A stretch of DNA of 34,590 bases. It comes from an uncultured Alsobacter sp. Its GTDB lineage: Bacteria > Pseudomonadota > Alphaproteobacteria > Rhizobiales > Beijerinckiaceae. The stretch's first letter is position 1. Every line of letters starts with the position of its first letter. This document shows, in pieces, positions 25,087-34,590 of the stretch. The DNA lies in contig NZ_CAMFHB010000057.1 of NCBI RefSeq assembly GCF_945952055.1, forward strand, positions 1 to 34,590. The letters run 5' to 3'. The notes under the pieces were generated by a model that saw nothing but the letters and a program-made list of their open reading frames with translations, searched no databases and was not told where the DNA came from. The position numbers and the translations under genes were made by a program.

Positions 25087-25974
25087 ATGCCGATAGCCAG
25101 CATGACGGGATTCGCTCGGGAGACGGGACAGTCCGGCCCCTGGCGCTGGGTCTGGGAACTCAAGACCGTCAACGCGAAGGGGCTCGACGTCCGCGTTCGC
25201 GTGCCGCCGGCCTTCGAGGCGATCGGCGAGGAGGCCCGCTCCCGGATCGGCAAGGCCCTGCAGCGCGGGACGTGCTTCGCCAACCTGTCGGCGACGCGCG
25301 ACCAGGCGCCACCGGTGGCGCGCATCAACACGGCCATGCTCGATGCCCTGGTCGAGGCTCTCGCGCCTTATGACGGCCGGCTGGGCCTGCGGGCTCCCTC
25401 CGTGGGCGCGCTGCTCGGCGTGAAGGGCGTCGTCGAGGTGACGGAGACCGGCGACGACGAGGACACCCTGAAGCAGTTCATCGCCGGGGCGCTCGAAGGC
25501 CTCGACCGGACGCTCGCCGCTCTCGTGGAGGATCGGCACGGCGAGGGGCGGGCGCTCGAGTCCATCCTCGGCGCGCGCATCGACACGATCGCCCGGCTGG
25601 CGGATGCCGCCGATGCCTGTCCGGCGCGCCAGCCCGAGGCCGTCAAGGCGCGCCTCGCCGCGCAGGTCGCGGCCCTGCTTGACGCCTCCTCCTCGCTCGA
25701 TCCCAACCGCCTGCACCAGGAGGCGGTGATCCTGGCCACCAAGGCCGACATCCGCGAGGAGATCGACCGCCTGCGCGCCCATGTGGGCGCGGCGCGCGAG
25801 CTCATGGCCAAGGGCGGCCCGATCGGGCGCCGGCTGGACTTCCTGGCCCAGGAGTTCTCGCGCGAGGCCAACACGCTGTGCGCCAAGGCCAACGACGTGG
25901 CCCTGACCATGATCGGGCTCGACCTCAAGACCGAGGTCGAACAGTTCCGCGAGCAGATCCAGAACGTCGAGTAG
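25087..25974 (+). CDS. yicC: YicC family endoribonuclease-like protein
   Basis: 295 residues from the ATG at 25087, with GGGAAG upstream; a TTG 21 bases earlier is less likely because family members begin with the SMTGFAR motif close to the start, as here (MPIASMTGFAR). The C-terminal DUF1732 part holds KADIREEIDRLRAHV, GGPIGRRLDFLAQEFSREANTLCAKAND, the most conserved block, and ends EQFREQIQNVE. E. coli YicC has been reported to act as a ribonuclease that promotes small-RNA decay. It precedes gmk by four bases, as in many Proteobacteria. Confidence 0.95.
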   Translation: MPIASMTGFARETGQSGPWRWVWELKTVNAKGLDVRVRVPPAFEAIGEEARSRIGKALQRGTCFANLSATRDQAPPVARINTAMLDALVEALAPYDGRLGLRAPSVGALLGVKGVVEVTETGDDEDTLKQFIAGALEGLDRTLAALVEDRHGEGRALESILGARIDTIARLADAADACPARQPEAVKARLAAQVAALLDASSSLDPNRLHQEAVILATKADIREEIDRLRAHVGAARELMAKGGPIGRRLDFLAQEFSREANTLCAKANDVALTMIGLDLKTEVEQFREQIQNVE

Positions 25975-25978
25975 CGCC

Positions 25979-26632
<654 letters not shown>

Positions 26633-26644
<12 letters not shown>

Positions 26645-27484
26645 GCTGCGCCAGGCGTTGGCGAGTGCCACGAAGCCTTCGACGGGCACCGTCTCGGCGC
26701 GGGCCGTGGGGTCGATGCCGGCCTGCTCCAGCAGCGGCGTGGGATTCATGCCGAGCGGCTTCAGGCTCTGGCGCAGCATCTTGCGACGCTGCCCGAACGC
26801 GGCCTGCGTCACGGTCGTGAGGTCCTTCAGCCGGCACGGCAAGGGATCTGGCCGCGGCACGAGTTGCACCACCGATGAGACCACCTTGGGCGGCGGATGG
26901 AAGGCCGCGGGCGAGACGTCGAAGAGAATGCGGGCCTTGGTCCGCCAGCCGCACAGGACGCCGAGCCGTCCGTAGTCCTTGGGCTCGTCCGGCGTGGCGA
27001 CGATTCTCTCGGCGACCTCGCGCTGGAACATCAGCGTGAAGCTCTCGAAGATCGGCGGCCACGGATCCTGCTCGAGCCAGCCCGTCAGCAGGACGGTGGC
27101 CACGTTGTAGGGCAGGTTGGCGACGACACGCGCGGGTGCCTCGATGCCCAGGGCGCTCCAGTCGGTCTCCAGCGCGTCGCCCGACACCACCTCGAGGCGT
27201 CCGGGATAGCGCTCCGCGATGGCGGCCAGGGCGGGCAGGCAGCGTTCGTCCCGTTCCACGGCGACGACCCGCCGGGCGCCGAGCGCCAGCAGGGCGCGCG
27301 TCAGGCCTCCGGGGCCGGGCCCCACCTCGACGACCGTCACTCCCTCCAGCGGCCCCGACGCCCGCGCGATCCGGCTGGTCAGGTTGAGGTCGAAGAGGAA
27401 GTTCTGTCCCAGCGATTTCCTGGCGTCGAGCCCGTGCTCGCGCACCACGTCGCGCAAGGGAGGGAGGTCGTCGATGGCGCTCAT
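26633..27484 (-). CDS. rsmA: 16S rRNA (A1518/A1519) dimethyltransferase
   Basis: 283 residues from the ATG at 27482-27484, which overlaps the pdxA stop by four bases (ATGA). It dimethylates two adenines in the 3' helix of 16S rRNA late in 30S assembly. KSLGQNFL (23-30) is the family N-terminal motif, [15 protein letters not shown] (53-66) the SAM-binding loop, and NLPYNVAT (123-130) the catalytic motif. [13 protein letters not shown] lies in the C-terminal RNA-binding domain. It converges with gmk, with a 12-base overlap. Confidence 0.97.
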
Positions 27485-28512
27485 GAGGCCACGCCTCCGG
27501 CGCAGAGTCGGTCGGCGAGATGCAGGGCCGCCACGAGGCTGTCGGGTCGGGCGAGGCGCTTGCCGGCGATGTCGAACGCGGTGCCGTGATCGGGCGAGGT
27601 GCGCACGAACGGCAGGCCGAGGGTGCAGTTCACGCCGTCGTCGAAGGCCAGCGTCTTGATCGGGATCAGGGCCTGGTCGTGGTACATGCACAGGGCCACG
27701 TCGTAGCCGGTCCTGGCTCTGGCATGGAACATGGTGTCGGCGGGCAGGGGCCCGCGCGCGTCGATCCCCATCTCGCGCAGCCGGTCGACCGCCGGGCGCA
27801 CCACGGCGTCGTCTTCGGCGCCCAGCGCGCCGCCTTCGCCGGCATGGGGATTGAGGCCGGCGACGGCGATGCGGGCCGACGGCCTGGCGAAGCGGCTGGC
27901 ATAGTCGGCGGCCACCACCTGGCCCGTGCGGACGATGAGGTCCGTGGTGAGGAGGCTCGGAACGCGGCGCAGCGGGACGTGGATCGTGACGGGGACGACC
28001 GCGAGGTCCTGCGACCACAACAGCATCACCGGCAGGGGCTCGGGGATGCCCCACAGATGCGCGGCCAGCGCCGCGAGGTATTCGGTGTGGCCGGGATGCG
28101 CGAAGCCTGCGTCGTAGAGCACCGCCTTGGCGATCGGATTGGTGACGACGCCGCGGGCTCGCCCCGCCTGCACGAGGCGGACGGCGAGGTCGATGGAGCC
28201 GATCGTTCCCGGGGCCGTGGCCGGATCGGGCACCCCGAAGGGCGCTGCCCCGGCGTGGCCGGTCGGCATCACGGGCAGCCGGCTCTCGAAGAGAACCCCG
28301 GCGTCCTCCGGCTGGCATTCGGCGACGGCATCGGCGGCGTCGAACAGGGCCGCGGCGCGCCTGACGGCTGCCGGATCGGCCACGAGGAGGAAGGGCGGAA
28401 GGCGGCGCTCTTTGCGGTCCAGCCAGGCCCGCACGGCGATCTCGAGGCCGATGCCGGCGGGATCCCCCTGCGTCAGGGCAAGGGGAGGCCCGCCGTTCCG
28501 GTGCGACGTCAC
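27481..28512 (-). CDS. pdxA: 4-hydroxythreonine-4-phosphate dehydrogenase
   Basis: 343 residues from the GTG at 28510-28512, which overlaps the lptD stop (GTGA); a longer frame runs inside lptD. It oxidises 4-phosphohydroxy-L-threonine in DXP-dependent vitamin B6 synthesis. [15 protein letters not shown] opens the protein. [34 protein letters not shown] and [14 protein letters not shown] carry the metal- and substrate-binding residues. In many Proteobacteria surA lies just before pdxA; here lptD abuts it directly. rsmA overlaps its end. Confidence 0.96.
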   Translation of the reverse strand: MTSHRNGGPPLALTQGDPAGIGLEIAVRAWLDRKERRLPPFLLVADPAAVRRAAALFDAADAVAECQPEDAGVLFESRLPVMPTGHAGAAPFGVPDPATAPGTIGSIDLAVRLVQAGRARGVVTNPIAKAVLYDAGFAHPGHTEYLAALAAHLWGIPEPLPVMLLWSQDLAVVPVTIHVPLRRVPSLLTTDLIVRTGQVVAADYASRFARPSARIAVAGLNPHAGEGGALGAEDDAVVRPAVDRLREMGIDARGPLPADTMFHARARTGYDVALCMYHDQALIPIKTLAFDDGVNCTLGLPFVRTSPDHGTAFDIAGKRLARPDSLVAALHLADRLCAGGVAS

Positions 28513-31088
28513 TGACCGAGGCCGTCCGGCGTGGCCATCGACGTCTGGCTGTAGGAATACTTGGCGCCGCCCAGCGTCCGCAGCTCGAGCCGCAGCATGA
28601 AGGTCTGCACGCGTTCGCGGGTGCCGTCCGACAGGGTCATCTTGCCGGAGTTGCCATAGACGAAGGCCAGCGTAGTGCACTCGTCGCGGTAGCCGGCGCC
28701 GAGCTGGACGCTGCCGAAGGTGAGCGCGTTCGAGAATTGCCCGCCCGTCTGCTGGTAGAACTTCTCCTGCGCATTCCGGCTGAGATCGAACTGGGCGGTG
28801 CCCAGGACGTACCAGTTGTCGGTGATGTAGTAGGTCGCCGAGGTCGACAGGCCTTCGCGGCGAACGTAGTAGCCGAGGTCAGGCTGGGCGGCGTAACGCG
28901 CATACAGGACGCTGGCGCTCAGCTTGTCGGTCAGGGCGGCCGTGGCCTGCAGCTCGACGCGCTTCATGGCGAAGGTCGAGTCGTCGAAGCGGGCGCGGGC
29001 GATGAAGGAATAGCGCGAGGACGGCTGGATCTGCAGCCGGCCCACATAGTCGGAGTGACGCGTCTCCAGGCCCGAATTGGCTCCGACATGGGCAAGGTCG
29101 GACGTGGCGTAGGAGTTGGCGCCGCCGATCTGGTGCGACTGGCCGAACAGCGCGCTGACGAAGGCGCCCTGGGCCGCCGTGAAGGTGTACTGCATGCCGA
29201 CATTGGCGCGCGAACCACCCTCGACCCGGTCGTAGCCGGAGAACTTGTTCACCTCGAACAGGTTCGTGTCGTCGAACGTCAGGCTCTGCGCGTCCTCGTT
29301 CGGCATCTTGCCGATCTGGCCTTCCTTGGGCCGGGCGATGACCTGGGCGATCGGCTCGATCACGTGCGAGCCGAACGAGGTGTCGGCGATGAAGGGATAG
29401 CGGTAGGTTAGGCCGGCGGCCGGCATCGCCCGGGAAATCACGTCACCCGAGGTGTCGATGAAGTTCGGCAGGTACTGGTTGAAGGCGCCCTTCGTGTCCA
29501 GAGACGCGAAGGCGAGGTCGCCGCGTACGGACGCGAACGGGGTCCAGGACTGGCCGAGCGGATCGATGAAGGTCCGCCGCCAGCTCGCCTCGATGCTCAT
29601 GCGCGTGTAGTTGCCGGCGACGCCGCGCACGAAACAGTTCGTCCGGTTGTACTGGCCCGGCGCGCAGGTGTCGTAGATGCTCGTGCCGGTCGCGATGGGG
29701 AACTGGTAAGACCCCGGCGTCATGCCGTTGGCGCGGACCAGGCTCTGGTAGTCGGTCTCGGCCCGGGTGATGCTCGTGAGGTTCGCGTTCAGCGTCAGCT
29801 CGCCGCCGAATCCGCCGAGGCCCACGAACCGGCGGTCGTAGTCGACGACCGGCGCGACGACGGGCTGGCGCTTCTGCCAGTCCGCGTAGGACAGGCCGCG
29901 GAAATAGTAGCCGCGCGCGTCGAAGTAGCTGCGCTCGCCCTTGCCCGTCAGATAGGCGGTCGAGATCTGCTCCTTGAAGCCCGTGATCGTGAACACGTCG
30001 TCATAGGCCGTGCGGTAGCGGTAGTTCTGGAAGAACCACTTGTCCGTGGCCGCCGTGACGTCCCAGCCCCACTGCCACTTGTCGTTGATCAGGAACTTGC
30101 CCTGGCTCTCGACCGACCCGCGGAAGTCCTTGTTGGAGGCGCCGAAGGGCGGGTTCGAGAAGGCGCTCTTGTCCTGCTGGAAGATGCCGCTGGCCTTGAT
30201 GTTGTAGCTGCCGTTCATCAGCCGATGGCGCCATTCGGCCTGGCCGAGGACGCCCTGCCGGGTCATGAAGGTCGGCGTGACCGTAAGGTCGTAGTTCGGC
30301 GCGATCGCCCAGAAATAGGGAATCGACGCGCCGTAGCCCAGCGTGGTGCTGATGACGAAGTGCGGCGGCAGGAAGCCGGACTTGCGCTTCACCGTCGAGT
30401 CGGGCGCCGAGAAATAGGGGATGTAGGCCAGCGGCACGCCCCAGAACTCGAGCGTCGCGTCCTCGTAGTAGATCGTCCGCTCTTCGTTCTTGTGGATGAT
30501 CCGCTTGGCGCGCACCTGCCACAGCGGCGGCTTGGACGGATCGTCCTTGCACGCGTCGCAGGCGGTGTAGGTGCCGCGTTCGAAAACCGTCGTCTCGCCG
30601 TCGGTGCGTTCGGCCCGCGGCGCGGACAGGCGCGTCCGGTCGGTGGTCTCGACCCTCAGGCTGTCGATGAAGCCGTCCTTGAAGTCGCCGGTGAGCTCGA
30701 AGCGATCGCCATAGGCGATCTGGCCGTTCTCTTCCGTCAGCTTGGCGTTGCCGCTGGCGAAGACCCGGTTGGTGTTGCGGTCATAGATGACCTTGTCGGC
30801 CTCCAGCACGCGGCCCTGGTAGTAGAGCTGCGCGTTGCCCACGGCCGAGACCGTGTTCTTGTCCTTGTCGAACACGAGCTGCTGCGATTCGACGACGAGC
30901 CGATCCTTGGCCTTGTCGCCCTTCTGCGCCTGCTTGTTCAGGCGATCCGACATGGTCTGGGCATGGGCAACAGCCATGACTCCAGCGCTCGCCGTCAGAC
31001 CCGCTGCGGCGACAAGGAGAATCGGATTGATACGTCTGAACACCATGCCCGAACCACAACGGCCGAAGTACGCACGGCCCGTCATCAC
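28509..31088 (-). CDS. lptD: LPS-assembly protein LptD
   Basis: Up to 859 residues. Three starts are possible: GTG 31086-31088, ATG 31083-31085 (both overlap the lptG stop) or ATG 31044-31046, which gives the cleanest signal peptide ([16 protein letters not shown], cleavage near AHA-QT). The OstA/LptA-like periplasmic domain covers about 60-200 ([33 protein letters not shown]). The rest is the outer-membrane barrel ending in [13 protein letters not shown]. It inserts lipopolysaccharide into the outer leaflet together with LptE, which is not in the window. Cysteines in TACDACKDD may form structural disulfides. Confidence 0.96.
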   Translation of the reverse strand: MMTGRAYFGRCGSGMVFRRINPILLVAAAGLTASAGVMAVAHAQTMSDRLNKQAQKGDKAKDRLVVESQQLVFDKDKNTVSAVGNAQLYYQGRVLEADKVIYDRNTNRVFASGNAKLTEENGQIAYGDRFELTGDFKDGFIDSLRVETTDRTRLSAPRAERTDGETTVFERGTYTACDACKDDPSKPPLWQVRAKRIIHKNEERTIYYEDATLEFWGVPLAYIPYFSAPDSTVKRKSGFLPPHFVISTTLGYGASIPYFWAIAPNYDLTVTPTFMTRQGVLGQAEWRHRLMNGSYNIKASGIFQQDKSAFSNPPFGASNKDFRGSVESQGKFLINDKWQWGWDVTAATDKWFFQNYRYRTAYDDVFTITGFKEQISTAYLTGKGERSYFDARGYYFRGLSYADWQKRQPVVAPVVDYDRRFVGLGGFGGELTLNANLTSITRAETDYQSLVRANGMTPGSYQFPIATGTSIYDTCAPGQYNRTNCFVRGVAGNYTRMSIEASWRRTFIDPLGQSWTPFASVRGDLAFASLDTKGAFNQYLPNFIDTSGDVISRAMPAAGLTYRYPFIADTSFGSHVIEPIAQVIARPKEGQIGKMPNEDAQSLTFDDTNLFEVNKFSGYDRVEGGSRANVGMQYTFTAAQGAFVSALFGQSHQIGGANSYATSDLAHVGANSGLETRHSDYVGRLQIQPSSRYSFIARARFDDSTFAMKRVELQATAALTDKLSASVLYARYAAQPDLGYYVRREGLSTSATYYITDNWYVLGTAQFDLSRNAQEKFYQQTGGQFSNALTFGSVQLGAGYRDECTTLAFVYGNSGKMTLSDGTRERVQTFMLRLELRTLGGAKYSYSQTSMATPDGLGQ

Positions 31089-32170
31089 CCGTCCTCCTGA
31101 TACAGCAGAGCGAGCGTTCCGAGCAAACTGCCAACGACCGCCGGCGACCAGGCCGCGACGACCGTCGACAGGATTCCTGCCGAACCCAGATCCTCAATCA
31201 GTTGCGTGGCCACGTAAAGTACGAAACCCGCGGCAACTCCACCGAGAACCATTTTGGCCACACCACCAAATCGGAAAAATCTTAAGGAAACAGAAGCGGC
31301 CACGAGAACCATCGCGACAAAAAGCACTGGACTCGCCAAAAGCGACTGAAATTGCAGGCGATAGCGGGTGGCGTCGAGCCCGGCGCGTTCGGTCCTGTCG
31401 ACGAGGTCGGGCAGTTCCCAGAATGGCACGCTTTCGGGCGAGGAGAAACTCTGGCGCACCTGGTCGACCGTCAGATTCGTCGCGACCGCGTAGGCCTCGA
31501 AGGTCTGCGGCTCCTGCTCCGGCATGGTCATGCGGGCGTAGGTCAGCTCCCAGTAGCCGTCCCGCAGGGTCGCCGAGGCCGCTTCGATCCGGTCCAGGAA
31601 TCGCCCTTCCTTGTCGAACTCGAAGAACGTCACCTGGCCCAGCACCGCGCCCGACTGCGTGGACCGCTCGGCCCGGATGATGGCCTGGCCGTCGATGCTG
31701 CGCTGGCGCACCCAGAAGAGCTTGTCGCCGGAATTCTTGGACTTGTTGCCCAGGCGCGCGGTCTCGATCGTCGAGGCCATGTCCTTCAGGCGCGCCGCCA
31801 CCGGGTTGTAGACCGTCACGGCGAACACGCCGAAGGCGATGGCGACCATGGCCGGCGGAAACATGAACTGCCACACCGAGACGCCGGCGGCGCGCGCCAC
31901 GACGAGTTCGAGCTTGCGCGACAGGTTGAGCAGGGCCGTCATGGCGCCGAACAGGATGGCGAACGGCAGGATCTGTTCGGCGATCGAAGGCGTGCGAAAC
32001 AGCGACAGCTGGGCCAGGATGATGGCGGGCACGTCGGCCACGTCGCCGGTGCGGCGCACCAGCTCCACGAAATCCAGCGTGTAGATCAGGACGAAGACGG
32101 TCAGGAACACGCCCAGGATCGAGCGTATGAAGCGTCCCGCCAGGTAGAGGCCGAGGGTGCGTCCGATCAT
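31085..32170 (-). CDS. lptG: LPS export ABC transporter permease LptG
   Basis: 361 residues from the ATG at 32168-32170. YjgP/YjgQ family layout: three transmembrane helices in the first about 120 residues (FIRSILGVFLTVFVLIYTL; ILPFAILFGAMTALLNLSRKLELVVARAAGVS; a third near 100-120), a periplasmic jellyroll domain (about 130-265) and three C-terminal helices. With LptF and the LptB ATPase it extracts LPS from the inner membrane. Assigned as LptG rather than LptF by position, second in the pair, seven bases after lptF. The stop overlaps the lptD start. Confidence 0.94.
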   Translation of the reverse strand: MIGRTLGLYLAGRFIRSILGVFLTVFVLIYTLDFVELVRRTGDVADVPAIILAQLSLFRTPSIAEQILPFAILFGAMTALLNLSRKLELVVARAAGVSVWQFMFPPAMVAIAFGVFAVTVYNPVAARLKDMASTIETARLGNKSKNSGDKLFWVRQRSIDGQAIIRAERSTQSGAVLGQVTFFEFDKEGRFLDRIEAASATLRDGYWELTYARMTMPEQEPQTFEAYAVATNLTVDQVRQSFSSPESVPFWELPDLVDRTERAGLDATRYRLQFQSLLASPVLFVAMVLVAASVSLRFFRFGGVAKMVLGGVAAGFVLYVATQLIEDLGSAGILSTVVAAWSPAVVGSLLGTLALLYQEDG

Positions 32171-32177
32171 CGCCCGC

Positions 32178-33311
32178 TCACGCCTGCAGGGCCGGGCGCA
32201 GGACAGGCGTGGGTCCGCGGCCGCGCCGCACCAGCATGCCCTTGAAGATGACGACGAGGCCGCCGACGAGCCCGACGATCGGCACCAGATAGGCGAGCAC
32301 GATCGCGTTGCCCGAGCGCACGACGAGGCTCGAGACGGCAAAGCCGGCGATGCGCAGCAGCACCATGACGATGATCGCCGCGCCGATCGCCATGCCGCGA
32401 CCCTGGCGGGTGGTCCGCGCCGTGCCCAGCGCCGCCAAGGCGATGGCCATGAAGGCCAGCGGATAGAGAGGAGCGGAGAATCGGTCGTGCAGCTCGGCCC
32501 GGAACCGGCCCCGCTGCATCTGGACGTAGGGGTCCGCCTTGTTGAGGTCGAGGAGTTCGGGGGTTCCGCGCTCGCGCGGCTTGTAGACGACGATGTCGTT
32601 GTCGTTGCCGAACTGGCTCAGGTCGATCGCATAGCGCTCGAACACGACGATGGCGGCATCCGCCGACCCGCGCTGTTCGCGCTGGATGCTGCCTTGTTCG
32701 AGCACGAGGTAGGGGACGCCATTGTTCTCGATCGTGCGCCCGCGCTCGGCGATGTAGGTGCTCGTCTTCTCGGCATCGCGCCGGTCCTGCATGAAGATGC
32801 CGAGCAGGCTCTCGCCGGACCGTTCCCGATAGTGGAAGGTGATGCCGGCGTCCAGATTGGTGAATTGCCCCTCGCGGACGATGTTGCTCACGAAGTCGGC
32901 GCGGATCTTGGTGACCAGGTCGCGCATGTCGCGGAAGCTGGAGGGCATCGCCCACAAGGTCATGAATGCGACGAGCGCCGAGACGAGGAGCGCCAGCGCC
33001 AGAAACGGCCGCATCAGCCGCCCCGGGGGCAGGCCGGCGGCGCTCATCACGATGAGCTCCGAGTCGCCGTTCAGCTTGTTCAGCGCATAGAGCACCGCGA
33101 TGAACAGGGACACGGGCGCGATGATCGTGATCAGGGCGGGGATCGAAAGGCCGGTCACCGTGAGGAACACGAGGATCGTCTGCTTCTTGGCCGTGAGCAG
33201 GTCGAACTCGCGCAGGGCCTGCGTGATCCAGATGACGGCCGTCAGCGAAAGCAGCGTCCCGACGAACGCCGTGCCGGCCGTCTTGAAGATGTAGCGGTCC
33301 AGTATGCTCAT
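32178..33311 (-). CDS. lptF: LPS export ABC transporter permease LptF
   Basis: 377 residues from the ATG at 33309-33311 ([20 protein letters not shown]); a 68-codon upstream extension enters the intergenic region and has no homology. Same six-helix plus periplasmic jellyroll layout as its partner. [18 protein letters not shown] is the cytoplasmic coupling region that contacts Lpt[20 protein letters not shown] begins the C-terminal membrane part. It is first in lptF-lptG-lptD-pdxA-rsmA and divergent from pepA, a familiar arrangement. Confidence 0.95.
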   Translation of the reverse strand: MSILDRYIFKTAGTAFVGTLLSLTAVIWITQALREFDLLTAKKQTILVFLTVTGLSIPALITIIAPVSLFIAVLYALNKLNGDSELIVMSAAGLPPGRLMRPFLALALLVSALVAFMTLWAMPSSFRDMRDLVTKIRADFVSNIVREGQFTNLDAGITFHYRERSGESLLGIFMQDRRDAEKTSTYIAERGRTIENNGVPYLVLEQGSIQREQRGSADAAIVVFERYAIDLSQFGNDNDIVVYKPRERGTPELLDLNKADPYVQMQRGRFRAELHDRFSAPLYPLAFMAIALAALGTARTTRQGRGMAIGAAIIVMVLLRIAGFAVSSLVVRSGNAIVLAYLVPIVGLVGGLVVIFKGMLVRRGRGPTPVLRPALQA

Positions 33312-33357
33312 CACGATCCTGCCGGCCGAGGCCAGCCCTACCCAATGCTCCCGGCGC

Positions 33358-33381
33358 GGACAAGGCCGGCGGGCCTTGTCC
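33358..33381. repeat. perfect 10-bp inverted repeat upstream of lptF
   Basis: GGACAAGGCC, spacer GGCG, GGCCTTGTCC: both arms match fully. It begins 47 bases before the lptF start. There is no T tract on either side, so it is more likely an operator or a 5'-UTR hairpin than a terminator. Confidence 0.6.
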
Positions 33382-33498
33382 AAGCACGATTGCCGCGCTG
33401 TGCAGCCCCCGTGCCACGATCCACGCCGCGCCGCGGTCCTTCCCAAGACGCGCGGCGCGGTGCTTGTGGCGTGCGATCGCGGCGAACCCGTGGCTGCG

Positions 33499-33527
33499 CT
33501 GGCATTCGGGCGCACTCCGGATTATTT
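33499..33527 (+). promoter_or_regulatory. possible pepA promoter
   Basis: CTGGCA (33499-33504) and TTATTT (33522-33527) are 17 bases apart, about 77 bases upstream of the pepA ATG. It is the only AT-rich patch in the region. Both boxes are imperfect. Confidence 0.3.
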
Positions 33528-33604
33528 ACCGTGGACGTCCCGAACAAACCGTGACGCCCCACCTTGCCCAGGCCCGCCCCGGGGCCTCTCGTCAGGAGAC
33601 CGCG

Positions 33605-34590
33605 ATGACGAACCGCATGAAGGTCAGCTTTGCCGCGCCCGCGCTGCCGCCGTCCGGCACCCTGGTGACCTTCGTGGGGGACGACCTCGCCTTGCCGAAG
33701 GGCTTCCTGGCCCTGGCGGGCGCGTCGCTGGACGCGACGGTGGGCCGCGCCGCCGCGGCCGAGGGCTTCAAAGGCAAGGCAGGCTCGTCGCTGACGCTGC
33801 TGGCGCCCGCCGGGCTCGCGGCCGACCGTCTCGTGGTCATCGGGCTCGGGGCCCCCAAGGACCGGGCCGAGACGAACTACGTGAACCTCGGCGGCCAAGT
33901 GGCCGGAGCGCTGGGCTCGGGCAAGGCGGCGACCGTCCATCTCGAAGGCCCTGAAGGGTGGCGCGCCGACGGCGACGCCGCCGCCGACATGGCACTCGGC
34001 CTCCAGCTGCGGGCCTACAAGTTCGACCGCTACAAGACCCGCAAGCGCGACGGCGCCGAGTCCGACGCGCCGACCACGGTGACCTTGGCCCTGGCCGATG
34101 CCGCCGGCGCCCGCCGCCAGGCGAAGTCGCGCAACGCCGTCGCCGACGGCGTCGTGCTCGCTCGCGACCTCGTGAACGAGCCGCCGAACGTCCTCTACCC
34201 GGAGGAGTTCGCCCGCCGGGCCGAGGCCCTGACCAAGCTGGGCGTCGAGGTCGAGGTGCTCGACCGCAAGAAGCTCGAGAAGATCGGCATGCGGGCCCTG
34301 CTCGGGGTGGGGCAGGGATCGATCCGCGAGAGCCGGGTGGTCGTGATGCGCTGGAACGGCGCGCCGAAGTCGAAGGCCAAGCCCGTGGCCTTCGTCGGCA
34401 AGGGCGTCTGCTTCGACACCGGCGGCATCTCGATCAAGCCGGCCCAGGGCATGGAGGACATGAAGGGCGACATGGCCGGCGCCGCCTGCGTGGTCGGCCT
34501 CATGCACGCTCTGGCCGCCCGCAAGGCGAAGGTGAACGCCATCGGCGCGATCGGTCTCGTCGAGAACATGCCCGACGGCAACGCCCAGCG
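33605..34590 (+). CDS. pepA: leucyl aminopeptidase (M17), 3' end outside window
   Basis: The ATG at 33605 has AGGAGA six bases upstream, and the frame is open to the window end (328 codons; full proteins are about 500). The N-terminal macrodomain-like part ([33 protein letters not shown]) is followed by [18 protein letters not shown] and the start of the dizinc catalytic domain: [19 protein letters not shown] carries the metal-binding Lys and Asp, and [12 protein letters not shown] and ENMPDGNAQ follow. It removes N-terminal residues from peptides; E. coli PepA also binds DNA. Divergent from lptF, the usual alphaproteobacterial arrangement. Confidence 0.96.
   Translation, partial: MTNRMKVSFAAPALPPSGTLVTFVGDDLALPKGFLALAGASLDATVGRAAAAEGFKGKAGSSLTLLAPAGLAADRLVVIGLGAPKDRAETNYVNLGGQVAGALGSGKAATVHLEGPEGWRADGDAAADMALGLQLRAYKFDRYKTRKRDGAESDAPTTVTLALADAAGARRQAKSRNAVADGVVLARDLVNEPPNVLYPEEFARRAEALTKLGVEVEVLDRKKLEKIGMRALLGVGQGSIRESRVVVMRWNGAPKSKAKPVAFVGKGVCFDTGGISIKPAQGMEDMKGDMAGAACVVGLMHALAARKAKVNAIGAIGLVENMPDGNAQ

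Larger units (their letters stand above)
33312..33604. other. divergent intergenic region, lptF / pepA
   Basis: 293 bases. It contains a perfect palindrome (33358-33381) near lptF and a possible pepA promoter (33499-33527). Other GC-rich short inverted sequences (for example GGCCC...GGGGCC near 33570) sit close to the pepA ribosome-binding site AGGAGA (33594-33599). No gene or RNA is seen. Confidence 0.5.

Noticed and set aside
28513-28680. 56-codon upstream extension of pdxA
   Set aside because: It lies inside lptD in another frame, and the GTG at 28510-28512 gives the standard PdxA N-terminus and the usual GTGA coupling.

Overview
The window is from a GC-rich (roughly two thirds G+C by eye) alphaproteobacterium, most likely Hyphomicrobiales (Rhizobiales). 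The evidence is gene order: rpsF-rpsR-DUF2232-rplI-dnaB-alr-radA-cvpA-purF-SDR on one strand, fabD-fabG-acpP-fabF-mltG-yicC-gmk convergent with rsmA, and lptF-lptG-lptD-pdxA-rsmA divergent from pepA. The genus cannot be fixed from what is visible. No tRNA, rRNA, CRISPR array, integrase or transposase was seen.

Layout. (1) 1-840: the 3' part of guaA. (2) 841-5304: an accessory stretch holding a VapBC-type toxin-antitoxin pair, a lone DUF1778/TacA-like antitoxin, and a tight three-gene operon (SWIM zinc-finger protein, nucleotidyltransferase-like zinc-knuckle protein, YjbR/MmcQ-like protein). (3) 5354-9481: O6-alkylguanine alkyltransferase, a convergent exported SUMF1-like protein, NnrU, a membrane-anchored TPR protein and the GTPase Der. 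(4) 9518-9605: a REP/RUP-type inverted repeat between converging genes. (5) 9644-19440, all on the minus strand: SDR, purF, cvpA, radA, alr, dnaB, rplI, DUF2232, rpsR, rpsF. (6) 19441-19941: an intergenic region with a degenerate short repeat in inverted orientation. (7) 19942-26644: fatty-acid synthesis genes, mltG, yicC and gmk on the plus strand. (8) 26633-33311, minus strand: rsmA, pdxA, lptD, lptG, lptF. (9) 33605 to the right edge: pepA, cut by the window end.

How the genes work together. Core blocks cover nucleotide synthesis (guaA, purF, gmk), translation and ribosome assembly (S6, S18, L9, Der, RsmA), replication and repair (DnaB, RadA, alkyltransferase), envelope building (alanine racemase, MltG, LptF/G/D) and type II fatty-acid synthesis. 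Many neighbours are translationally coupled by 1- or 4-base stop/start overlaps (rpsF-rpsR, dnaB-alr-radA, lptG-lptD-pdxA-rsmA).

The part least explained by known biology is the SWIM / NTase-like / YjbR operon at 2621-5304, followed 49 bases later by an alkyltransferase and lying among toxin-antitoxin genes beside guaA, whose 3' end is a known island integration site. Other points of interest are an S6 protein with a long Gly/Arg-rich tail, an lptD-pdxA junction with no surA, and a SUMF1-like protein lacking the catalytic cysteine pair.
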